This document shows, piece after piece, positions 9,294 to 16,694 of a stretch of DNA of 64,000 bases; the first letter of the stretch is position 1, and every line of letters starts with the position of its first letter. The stretch spans positions 992,001 to 1,056,000 of the forward strand of contig NZ_JBHUOQ010000001.1 of NCBI RefSeq assembly GCF_042686195.1. The letters are read 5' to 3'. The DNA comes from Corticicoccus populi (lineage in GTDB: Bacteria; Bacillota; Bacilli; Staphylococcales; Salinicoccaceae). Under the pieces are notes generated by a model that had not been told where the DNA came from, did no database searches, and saw only the letters and a list, made by a program, of their open reading frames with translations. The position numbers and the translations under genes are program-made.

Positions 9294-9776
9294 ATGATTA
9301 TACAAATTCAAGGCAGTGTTCAGTACCAAATCACTTTAGATCCCTCTACATGGATATTTGATGATCGGAAAGTGACTCTGGAAGAAGCACTGAATAACAC
9401 AAATAATAACGAAGAAATTCTGTTCTCGGATGACAAAGAATGGAATCGCCAAATTATAGAAGGGACGACGAAACCGCCCACTCTTAAATCAGAAAAAAAA
9501 TTCAAGAAAAAAGAACTTCTTGAAAAGACATTTATCATGAACTTGAGTCCGTTCCTCGAATATACAGAACCGGAACGCGGTGAAGATGCCATGATTACAT
9601 TCACACATGATAACGGCACTACTATACTGCCCTTCAGTGAAAGAAAATACTATTTCGCCCAGTTTTCGAAAGATGGTAAACGGTTATATGATGATAATAT
9701 GATTGACCTTCACATCATTAAGAATGGAAATCTTAAAGAAACACTTGAACATGTTACAGAAATTAGATTCAGCTGA
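9294..9776 (+). CDS. Conserved hypothetical cytoplasmic protein
   Basis: 160 aa, polar, no signal peptide or membrane segment. It has a beta-rich start (MIIQIQGSVQYQITLDP), a short Lys-rich stretch around residues 68-76 and a C-terminal beta-rich half. A similar gene lies between ylaN and typA in staphylococci, where some annotations call it a peptidyl-prolyl isomerase; I see no motif proving that. The ATG follows AAGGAGAG with eight bases spacing. It is transcribed divergently from ylaN and ends at a terminator at 9785. Confidence 0.75.
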   Translation: MIIQIQGSVQYQITLDPSTWIFDDRKVTLEEALNNTNNNEEILFSDDKEWNRQIIEGTTKPPTLKSEKKFKKKELLEKTFIMNLSPFLEYTEPERGEDAMITFTHDNGTTILPFSERKYYFAQFSKDGKRLYDDNMIDLHIIKNGNLKETLEHVTEIRFS

Positions 9777-9784
9777 TACTTAGG

Positions 9785-9825
9785 AATGCCTGAAGCAGAC
9801 TCTCATCTGTCTCAGGCATTTTTAT
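9785..9825 (+). terminator. Terminator after the 9294-9776 gene
   Basis: Stem AATGCCTGA (9785-9793) pairing with TCAGGCATT (9812-9820), plus inner GCAGA/TCTG pairs, followed by TTTTT. Confidence 0.8.
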
Positions 9826-9891
9826 GTTAAATCACTGTATCGTGGATACCATAAAGTTGTGTCTGAAGTGCCTGTCAGTCTGTTCCTATAC

Positions 9892-9923
9892 AAAAAGCAG
9901 CCCGCATCAGCGGACTGCTTTTT
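9892..9923 (-). terminator. Terminator of typA-ylaH
   Basis: AAAAAGCAG with complement CTGCTTTTT and CCGC/CGG inside, flanked by T-runs on both strands. It lies 20 bp after the ylaH stop. Confidence 0.75.
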
Positions 9924-9942
9924 AATATCGATATTTCATCAA

Positions 9943-10293
9943 CTACTCTTCATTATTACCTATATTGCCTGCTTTACGTTCCTGATGCAGTCTCACACGA
10001 TACAGACCAAGAACAATAGCTGCTACAATTAAACTTTCCGCTACCGGTAAAAAAGCACCGAAAAAAGTAAGAACGATACAGCCGATAAACATCACAATGT
10101 AAATAATTAAATTCTGCCACACTTTTACTTTACGGGCAAAACCGAAATTATAAACAATAATACTCAAAATATAAATCGTGATAAATAAATACCACATACC
10201 AGTTTCGGGATTGGTTTCCAGATTGTACAGCCGGCCGAAGAATGTGAGTCGTTCTCCAACTAATGCTGTCATTAAAACATTAGGCAGAAACAA
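9943..10293 (-). CDS. ylaH: YlaH-like membrane protein
   Basis: 116-aa protein with three hydrophobic segments (about 35-51, 61-82 and 84-99) and a basic cytoplasmic tail (RVRLHQERKAGN). The pattern and the place directly behind typA match the YlaH family of Bacillales, of unknown function. The start is a TTG at 10293, six bases downstream of the GGAGTGA that overlaps the typA stop; an ATG seven codons in is the alternative. Six bases separate it from typA, so translational coupling is likely. Confidence 0.8.
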   Translation of the reverse strand: MFLPNVLMTALVGERLTFFGRLYNLETNPETGMWYLFITIYILSIIVYNFGFARKVKVWQNLIIYIVMFIGCIVLTFFGAFLPVAESLIVAAIVLGLYRVRLHQERKAGNIGNNEE

Positions 10294-10299
10294 TGGTTA

Positions 10300-12141
10300 T
10301 CACTCCGATTCAAGTCTGATCTTTTCTCGCTTCTGAGCACGTTCTCTTTCACTTTTATCAAGAATTTTCTTTCTAAGACGTACAGATTCAGGCGTCACTT
10401 CAACAAGTTCATCATCATTAATAAACTCAAGCGCTTCTTCGAGCGTTAACGTACGCGGTTTTTTCATAGTGGATGTCTGCTCTTTAGTTGCAGAACGAAT
10501 GTTGTTTGCTGCTTTCACTTTTGTAATGTTGACTGTTAAGTCATTATCACGTGAATTCTCACCGACAATCATTCCTTCATAAACATGAGTACCAGGCTCC
10601 ATGAAGTTAACACCGCGCCCTTCAAGCTGCAGAATCGCATATGTGGATGCTGCACCCTTATCAAGTGATACAAGCACACCATTATGTCTGCCGCCGATAC
10701 GTCCTTTAATTAATGGGCGGTACTCTTCAAATGTGTGATTCAGTATACCATAACCGCGAGTCATAGACATGAACTCTGTTCTGTAACCGATCAAGCCACG
10801 TGCAGGGACATTAAATATAATTCTTGTCTGTCCGTTACCTGTTGAAATCATATCCACCATTTCACCTTTACGGCTACCGAGTGATTCAATGATGCTTCCT
10901 GTGTTTTCCTCAGGAACATCAATTTGAACGCGCTCATAAGGCTCTGATTTCACACCGTCAACTTCTTTAACAATGACCTCAGGCTTTGAAACCTGCAGCT
11001 CAAATCCTTCACGGCGTAAATTTTCAATCAGGATGGACAAATGAAGTTCACCGCGCCCTGAAACTCTCCATGCATCCGGCTGATCCGTTGGATCTACTCT
11101 TAAAGATACATCTGTCTCAAGCTGCTGGTCTAAACGCTCTTCGATTTTACGTGCAGTAACATGCTTACCTTCTTGGCCTGCGAATGGTGAATTGTTCACT
11201 GAAAATGTCATCTGGAGTGTCGGCTCATCAATTCTCAGCACCGGAAGAGCTTCCTGATGGTCTATCGGTGTTACTGTCTCACCAACGTTAATATCTTCCA
11301 TACCGCTGACTGCGATCAAATCGCCGGCTTTGGCACTTTCAATTTCAACTCTTTTCAATCCGAAGAAACCAAATAGTTTTGTTACACGGAAGTTTTTAAC
11401 CGTTCCATCGATTTTCATTAATGATACCTGATCCCCGACATTAATTTCTCCGCGGAATACACGACCGATACCAATACGGCCGACATAATCATTGTAGTCA
11501 AGCAGTGCAACCTGGAATTGAAGGGGTTCATCTGAGTTATCAACCGGTGCAGGTACACTTTCAATAATTGCATCATAAATGGACTGCATGTTCTCATCCT
11601 GTACTTCAGGATCAAGACTTGCTGTTCCGTTAATTGCTGAAGCATAAGCAACAGGGAATTCAAGCTGCTCATCATTTGCATCGAGCTCTATAAATAATTC
11701 CAATACTTCATCAATTACTTCTTCCGGACGGGCAGCATCTTTATCGATTTTGTTTACAACGACTAAAGGCTTCAAGTCCTGTTCCAAAGCTTTTTTAAGA
11801 ACAAAACGCGTCTGAGGCATTGTCCCCTCGTATGCATCCACCACAAGGATAACACCATCAACCATTTTCATAATACGTTCTACTTCACCGCCGAAGTCAG
11901 CGTGACCCGGAGTGTCGAGTATATTAATTCTTGTGCCTTTATAATCAATCGCTGTGTTTTTAGCCAGTATTGTAATTCCACGTTCACGTTCAATATCATT
12001 ACTGTCCATCGCACGCTCTTCAACATGTTCATTTTCTCTAAAAATACCAGACTGTTTTAATAATTCATCAACCAGTGTTGTTTTACCGTGGTCGACGTGA
12101 GCTATAATTGCGATATTACGAATATCTTCTCTTAAGTTCAT
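10300..12141 (-). CDS. typA: Translational GTPase TypA/BipA
   Basis: Ribosome-associated GTPase related to EF-G and LepA, involved in ribosome assembly and stress or cold adaptation. GTPase motifs are AHVDHGKTT (G1), the switch region ERERGITI, DTPGHADF (G3) and VVNKIDK (G4). EF-G-like domains follow, with a C-terminal region unique to TypA (GTHVYEGMIVGENSRDNDL). Length 613 aa, normal. I chose the ATG at 12141, preceded by GAAGGGAAAG, over a longer in-frame start. ylaH follows in the same operon. Confidence 0.96.
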   Translation of the reverse strand: MNLREDIRNIAIIAHVDHGKTTLVDELLKQSGIFRENEHVEERAMDSNDIERERGITILAKNTAIDYKGTRINILDTPGHADFGGEVERIMKMVDGVILVVDAYEGTMPQTRFVLKKALEQDLKPLVVVNKIDKDAARPEEVIDEVLELFIELDANDEQLEFPVAYASAINGTASLDPEVQDENMQSIYDAIIESVPAPVDNSDEPLQFQVALLDYNDYVGRIGIGRVFRGEINVGDQVSLMKIDGTVKNFRVTKLFGFFGLKRVEIESAKAGDLIAVSGMEDINVGETVTPIDHQEALPVLRIDEPTLQMTFSVNNSPFAGQEGKHVTARKIEERLDQQLETDVSLRVDPTDQPDAWRVSGRGELHLSILIENLRREGFELQVSKPEVIVKEVDGVKSEPYERVQIDVPEENTGSIIESLGSRKGEMVDMISTGNGQTRIIFNVPARGLIGYRTEFMSMTRGYGILNHTFEEYRPLIKGRIGGRHNGVLVSLDKGAASTYAILQLEGRGVNFMEPGTHVYEGMIVGENSRDNDLTVNITKVKAANNIRSATKEQTSTMKKPRTLTLEEALEFINDDELVEVTPESVRLRKKILDKSERERAQKREKIRLESE

Positions 12142-12281
12142 CAAGACTTTCCCTTCATATTTAGAATTACGAGTTTTCAACTGAACCATTATATCATAAA
12201 TGAAGATATAATGTTACACCCTGTTAAAAAAATTAATGCTGTGATATACTACTTAAAAATAATCCTTGGAGGCTTGACGGC

Positions 12282-12473
12282 ATGGAAAAACCAAAGTCAA
12301 AAGCCATATTCTTTATCCTCGCTGTAGTTGCTGTAGCAATGATGATTTTATTCTCAGTTTCTATCGCCGAGGGGATGGTTCTGTTATCTGCACTTGCAGT
12401 TGTTTTATTTGTTGCTGTATTTGGTGTAGGCTTTACGTTAAAAAGAAAATATCGCGAGAACGGCTGGCTTTAA
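12282..12473 (+). CDS. ylaF: Small two-helix membrane protein, YlaF-like (DUF5325)
   Basis: 63 aa with two adjacent hydrophobic helices (about 8-28 and 32-52) and a basic C-terminus (LKRKYREN). Size, topology and location near typA/ylaH match the YlaF/DUF5325 family of unknown function. The start ATG follows CCTTGGAGG. It is divergent from typA and is followed by its own terminator. Confidence 0.75.
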   Translation: MEKPKSKAIFFILAVVAVAMMILFSVSIAEGMVLLSALAVVLFVAVFGVGFTLKRKYRENGWL

Positions 12474-12512
12474 TTTTTACAGACTTTTTAAAACAGTCCT
12501 TTTCAAAAATGG

Positions 12513-12552
12513 AAAATCCGGTTTCTGCTTATTGCGGGAGCCGGATTTTTTA
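12513..12552 (+). terminator. Terminator after ylaF
   Basis: AAATCCGG (12514-12521) pairs with CCGGATTT (12541-12548) and a T-run follows. Confidence 0.75.
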
Positions 12553-12645
12553 TGATTTCAAGAACTTTTCAAATTTCTGTTTTTTGACGAATATTTACGC
12601 CGGGATAATAATTCATTTATCAACTAATGATACGGAGTGATTATT

Positions 12646-13206
12646 ATGCGTCAAAAAAATGAAAAGCTAAAAGTATATGAATTTCTTTATAACAGACTGC
12701 CCTTTTCAAATACCGAACAGGAAGAATATAATGCTATGCAGCGTGCAGAGGCACTTGAGGCTGAATTTGAGAAATACCTGTCCGGTATTGATATGACCAA
12801 TATCAGTGTGCACTGGCATTGTGAAGTGATTCTTGATGAAGCACATGAATTTGTTAATGTACTGATGGTTACAGATTACTGCTATTATTTATTCGTACTT
12901 CATGACTTGAAGGGTGTACACTACATTAACCCTTTCAACATTCTATGTAACGAACAGCATGAGGCTGTACTTGATTTAAACCGCAGCAGAAACCTGTACG
13001 AAACATTTAAGCACGAACTCATTGATGAGGGAAAATTCCAGCGTCCGATTATTATTAAATATGTCATGATGAACGCTGAATTCAAAACAAAAACCAGAAA
13101 GTCGGAACTGTTTTTATCGAAGGAAAACCTGCCTTACTATTTACGGGCGATCGAACATTCAGCTGTAATCAGAAAAAAGTACCGTCCCAATGTCCTGCCC
13201 ACATGA
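12646..13206 (+). CDS. NERD-like (nuclease-related) domain protein, first half of a split gene
   Basis: 186 aa. Its layout matches the N-terminal part of staphylococcal/bacillar proteins with a NERD domain and a C-terminal zinc ribbon: a helical lead (residues 1-48), then a fold core at about 50-135 (VLMVTDYCYYLFVLHDLKGVHY). The residues I expect for the NERD active site are replaced: Asp of the QID motif by Asn71, and the Glu and Lys of ExK by Val84 and His86. It may therefore be catalytically inactive. The ATG at 12646 follows CGGAGTGA. The stop TGA overlaps the start of the next ORF (ATGA), which encodes the expected C-terminal part in the -1 frame. Family assignment is by pattern recall, not search. 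Confidence 0.6.
   Translation: MRQKNEKLKVYEFLYNRLPFSNTEQEEYNAMQRAEALEAEFEKYLSGIDMTNISVHWHCEVILDEAHEFVNVLMVTDYCYYLFVLHDLKGVHYINPFNILCNEQHEAVLDLNRSRNLYETFKHELIDEGKFQRPIIIKYVMMNAEFKTKTRKSELFLSKENLPYYLRAIEHSAVIRKKYRPNVLPT
13173..13179 (+). other. A AAA AAG slippery heptamer in the split NERD gene
   Basis: In the frame of the first ORF the codons are AGA AAA AAG, giving the classical -1 frameshift heptamer A_AAA_AAG. From here the -1 frame stays open through the ATG of the second ORF, so slippage would fuse the two halves. I see no strong downstream hairpin. Confidence 0.4.
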
Positions 13207-13556
13207 AACCTGTATATCATTTTAAATTCACTCATATCAATCATTTTAAAGAAGGTCTGAAATGTTCTAAGTGCAGAACGTTTTCTCTCGAAAAAATCAG
13301 GCACAGCAGGATTCAGTGCAGCACCTGCATGCATTCATTTGATTTGTTTGAACTGAGCCGTGAATATTTTTATCATTACTTAAAATTATTTCCTTATGAG
13401 GAATTTACAAAGAAGAAAATTCTGTTTCATCTTCAATATGATTTATCCAGATATACGTATGAACAGCTGATCAGCAGTCAATTTGTTAAAAAGAATGAAG
13501 AAAGCAAAACATATTTGTTTAATCCAGGCCGTGAAAGCGCGCATGATTTTCAATAA
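13203..13556 (+). CDS. Zinc-ribbon C-terminal half of the split NERD-type gene
   Basis: 117 aa with a four-Cys zinc ribbon (CSKC at 21-24 and CSTC at 39-42) after a short basic lead, then a helical segment (ELSREYFYHYLKLFPYEEFTKKKI...). This arrangement matches the tail that follows the NERD domain in intact family members. The ATG has no ribosome-binding site and overlaps the preceding stop as ATGA, so expression must depend on coupling or on -1 frameshifting at 13173. If neither occurs this is a dead fragment. Its 3' end overlaps the convergent suhB gene by 38 bp. Confidence 0.55.
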   Translation: MKPVYHFKFTHINHFKEGLKCSKCRTFSLEKIRHSRIQCSTCMHSFDLFELSREYFYHYLKLFPYEEFTKKKILFHLQYDLSRYTYEQLISSQFVKKNEESKTYLFNPGRESAHDFQ

Positions 13557-14334
13557 ATTCATCATCATCTTTAAAATACTGTACCAGTTCCGAGTGAATT
13601 TTCTTATTTCCCGTAAGAATACTGTTCGTTTCAAGTATTCTCATTTCTTCTCCAAGCAGTGTTGTTGTCAGTCCGCCGAGTTCACTCACAATAATCATTC
13701 CTCCGGCAAAATCCCAGGAATGGAGTCTGTAAAACAACGCTGCACTGGATGTGCCTTTTGCAACATTGGCGATTTCAAGTGCGGCAGAGCCGTACGAGCG
13801 TACACTTCGCGCATCTTTTACAATTTGAATGAAAGGTTTCTTAATACCGTCTTTAACAAGCCAGTTCGAATTCGTTGAAACTAAAGACGATTTTAACTCT
13901 GTATCCTTAATATCAGTCAGCTGCGTGTCATTAATATATGCACCTTCGCCGTGACGTGCGTGGTACAGGTCACCTTTCATTACATCCAGTATCAGCCCGG
14001 CATAAGGTTCACCGTCAATAAAAATACCAATTGAGATGGCAAAATTCTCATGCTGATGCACGAAGTTCAGTGTACCGTCAATCGGATCTACAACCCAGGT
14101 CACACCTTTCATGTCGTCAATATCAAAACCGTGGCCTTCCTCGCCGATAATCTGATGGTCCTTAAACTTCTCACCAATTCTATTATATATAAAAGTTTCC
14201 GTTTCGCGGTCCACATCAGTGACCAGGTCATTCCTGTTGGATTTACTGTCTATATTATAATTTTCAGTCATTCTTTCTCTGATGAACGCACCCGCGTCCT
14301 GTATTAAATTTTTTGCAAACAAATAAATTTCCAT
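13519..14334 (-). CDS. suhB: Inositol monophosphatase family protein
   Basis: Mg-dependent sugar-phosphate phosphatase of the IMPase/SuhB family. Metal and phosphate motifs are present: GEEGHG (residues 64-69), WVVDPIDGTLNF (80-91, Asp83 and Asp86) and the later WDFAGG. Length 271 aa is normal. I chose the ATG at 14334, preceded by GGGATGTGA; a TTG five codons upstream is the longer alternative. The physiological substrate cannot be told from sequence. The 3' end overlaps the convergent zinc-ribbon ORF by 38 bp. Confidence 0.9.
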   Translation of the reverse strand: MEIYLFAKNLIQDAGAFIRERMTENYNIDSKSNRNDLVTDVDRETETFIYNRIGEKFKDHQIIGEEGHGFDIDDMKGVTWVVDPIDGTLNFVHQHENFAISIGIFIDGEPYAGLILDVMKGDLYHARHGEGAYINDTQLTDIKDTELKSSLVSTNSNWLVKDGIKKPFIQIVKDARSVRSYGSAALEIANVAKGTSSAALFYRLHSWDFAGGMIIVSELGGLTTTLLGEEMRILETNSILTGNKKIHSELVQYFKDDDEFIENHARFHGLD

Positions 14335-14414
14335 GTTGTCACATCCCAATATATTGATTGACGTTCATTAATATCTTATCATAAATACTATAGATTAATG
14401 AAAGGATGAAGTTC

Positions 14415-15023
14415 ATGCTGAAATACAGCTTTACAGAAAAAGACTTTGATGTTTTTGAAATAGACGGACTTGAGCCGCGCATGTCCGCCCTCATTGAGAC
14501 CACCCGTCCAAAACTTGAAAACCTCGGTGAACATTTCAGTGAATATTTAACAGAATTAACAGGAGACGAACAATTTGCGCATGTTGCAAAGCATGCCAGA
14601 AGAAAAGTAAATCCGCCTGATGATACATGGGTCAGCTTTTCAACAAATCCAAGAGGATATAAAATGATGCCGCACTTCCAAATCGGTCTGTACAACAGTC
14701 ACGCTTTTTGTATGTACGGCGTAATTTACGAAGCGCCCGGCAAAAAAGAAACTGCTTCTAAATGGCTCGGTGATATCGATAAATTCCGGGCACTTCCGGA
14801 AGAATATCATGTATCTTTAGATCATATGAAACCTAAAAAAACGAAGCTTGATGATATGACTGATGAGGATATAAAAGCAGGTCTCGTAAGATTAAGAGAC
14901 GTTAAAAAAGGAGAGTTTCTTGTCGGAAAAGTATATCCTCCCGATGATAAAGCACTCAAAAATGACGAAACATTCATTAAGGATTTAGAAAATGTGATGG
15001 ATAAACTCGTAAAATTTTATTAA
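14415..15023 (+). CDS. yktB: UPF0637 / DUF1054 family protein (YktB-like)
   Basis: 202-aa cytoplasmic protein of a Bacillales family with no known function. It shows family-typical segments: FTEKDFDVFEIDGLEPRM, KVNPPDDTWVSFS, RGYKMMPHFQIGL and MYGVIYEAPGK. I chose the ATG at 14415, nine bases after AAAGG; an in-frame ATG three codons earlier lies on that site. It is divergent from suhB and ends in a terminator shared with the convergent ilv-leu operon. Confidence 0.88.
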   Translation: MLKYSFTEKDFDVFEIDGLEPRMSALIETTRPKLENLGEHFSEYLTELTGDEQFAHVAKHARRKVNPPDDTWVSFSTNPRGYKMMPHFQIGLYNSHAFCMYGVIYEAPGKKETASKWLGDIDKFRALPEEYHVSLDHMKPKKTKLDDMTDEDIKAGLVRLRDVKKGEFLVGKVYPPDDKALKNDETFIKDLENVMDKLVKFY

Positions 15024-15024
15024 A

Positions 15025-15068
15025 ACAAACAGCCCTGCTCTCTGATATCAGAAAGCAGGGCTCTGTTT
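15025..15068. terminator. Bidirectional terminator between yktB and the ilv-leu operon
   Basis: AGCCCTGCT (15031-15039) pairs with AGCAGGGCT (15054-15062), with AACA/TGTT extending the stem and A/T-runs on both sides. Confidence 0.8.
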
Positions 15069-16065
15069 ATTTTGCAGGTACATGTGATTTCTTCAATTGA
15101 CTTTCCTGCTCAATTTCCGATCTCAAATCTGATGCAAGTTTTGAAATATCCGGCATCCTGGAGATGTCAATATTACCGCCACTTACTATCACACCTGTAT
15201 GTTTCGAATCAATCTTTTCATTATTTGCCAGTAGACATGCGAGTGCAGCAGCACCGGCACCTTCAACCAATGTTTTACTGCGTTCCAGGAAATAAATCAT
15301 CGCATCTGCAATTTCTTCCTCTGAAACACATATTACATCATCTATATAATCCTCAATCACGGGTAATGTAAGAAGTCCCGGTTCCTTAACTGCAATTCCT
15401 TCTGCAATCGTTGAAACATTCTCAAGACGTTTTACAGTACCCGTATGAAATGCATTAAACATGGACGGCGCACGTTCTGACTGTACTCCAATGATTTTAA
15501 TATCAGGCTTAATTGATTTAGCAGCAACTGCCACACCGCTTGCCAGTCCCCCGCCGCCGATCGGCACGAGGATTGTGTCAAGGTCGGGACACTGCTCCAT
15601 CATTTCAATCCCGACAGTCCCCTGTCCGGCCATAATATCATAATCATCAAACGGATGGACATAAGTCGCACCTGTTTTACGCTGGTGAATCAGTGATGCT
15701 TCATAGGCTTCCTGGAAACTTTCCCCGACAAGGACGACTTCCGCCCCGTAACCTCGTGTTGCATTCACTTTATTCTGAGGGGTGGGTTCCGCCATAAATA
15801 TTGTCGCTTTAACACCCATTCTGCTTGCAGCAAGTGCAACACCCTGCGCATGATTGCCTGCTGAGGCGGTAATCACGCCACGCTCAAGCTCGGCAGGCGT
15901 CAGCTTCATCAGTTTGTAGCTCGCACCTCTGAATTTAAATGCACCTGTTTTCTGCTGATTCTCCATTTTAAAATAAACATTCTTGCCTGTTCGTTGATTC
16001 GTTGTCTGCGATGTGATTAACGGCGTTTTGTGAGTTTGATCTTTCAGATGCTCCCAGGCATCCAT
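15067..16065 (-). CDS. ilvA: Threonine ammonia-lyase, short form without C-terminal regulatory domain
   Basis: PLP enzyme converting threonine to 2-oxobutanoate, the first step towards isoleucine. The PLP lysine is Lys44 in AFKFRGA; the asparagine loop SAGNHAQG and the phosphate-binding glycine loop GGGGLASG are also present. The protein is 332 aa and stops just after the catalytic domain (VSGGNIDISRM...). The anabolic staphylococcal IlvA is about 420 aa with an ACT-like regulatory region. This is thus TdcB-like in architecture but placed as the last gene of the ilv-leu operon, 14 bp after leuD, which argues for a biosynthetic role. The ATG follows GGTGAGGA. Confidence 0.88.
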   Translation of the reverse strand: MDAWEHLKDQTHKTPLITSQTTNQRTGKNVYFKMENQQKTGAFKFRGASYKLMKLTPAELERGVITASAGNHAQGVALAASRMGVKATIFMAEPTPQNKVNATRGYGAEVVLVGESFQEAYEASLIHQRKTGATYVHPFDDYDIMAGQGTVGIEMMEQCPDLDTILVPIGGGGLASGVAVAAKSIKPDIKIIGVQSERAPSMFNAFHTGTVKRLENVSTIAEGIAVKEPGLLTLPVIEDYIDDVICVSEEEIADAMIYFLERSKTLVEGAGAAALACLLANNEKIDSKHTGVIVSGGNIDISRMPDISKLASDLRSEIEQESQLKKSHVPAK

Positions 16066-16079
16066 GATATCCTCACCAG

Positions 16080-16676
16080 TTAAGAAATCCCCATGGAACC
16101 ACGCTCCTCAAATGCTTTAATTTTATCTTCAAGCTGCAGTGTAAGTGAGATGTCATCCCATCCGTTAATCAGTTTTTCTTTGTGATAGGATGGAATATCA
16201 AATGATATTTCCTGACCGGAGTCGTCTTTAATCGTTTGATTCTCTAAATTCACGTGCAGATTAAAATCACCATTCTCTGCTTTTTCCTGCCATGCTTTAA
16301 CATCTTCTTCATCCGCTGCAATTAATATAATTCCATTCTTAAATGCATTGGAATAAAAAATATCTGCAAAACTCGGTGCAATAATCACCCTGAAGCCGTA
16401 ATCGAGTAATGCCCACGGTGCATGTTCGCGGGATGAACCGCAGCCAAAGTTTTCTCCTGCGATAAGAACAGATGCACCATCAAATTTCGCATCATCCATA
16501 TCAAAGTCACTGCGACGGGTACCATCATCATGAAAACGCCAATTATAAAAGACGAATTCACCAAACCCGGTCCGTTCAATTCTCTTTAAAAATTGCTTCG
16601 GTATAATCTGGTCTGTATCAACATTTTCACGATTCAATGGATACACTTTTCCTGTATGCTGCTGAATTGCTTCCAT
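16080..16676 (-). CDS. leuD: 3-isopropylmalate dehydratase small subunit
   Basis: Small swivelling subunit of isopropylmalate isomerase, which with LeuC interconverts 2- and 3-isopropylmalate in leucine synthesis. 198 aa with the substrate-recognition signature NVDTDQIIPKQFLKR, the GCGSSREHAPWAL loop and IIAPSFADIFYSN. The ATG follows AAGGAGGGC. It lies 18 bp after leuC and 14 bp before the threonine deaminase gene. Confidence 0.96.
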   Translation of the reverse strand: MEAIQQHTGKVYPLNRENVDTDQIIPKQFLKRIERTGFGEFVFYNWRFHDDGTRRSDFDMDDAKFDGASVLIAGENFGCGSSREHAPWALLDYGFRVIIAPSFADIFYSNAFKNGIILIAADEEDVKAWQEKAENGDFNLHVNLENQTIKDDSGQEISFDIPSYHKEKLINGWDDISLTLQLEDKIKAFEERGSMGIS

Positions 16677-16694
16677 TTTCGCCCTCCTTAATAA

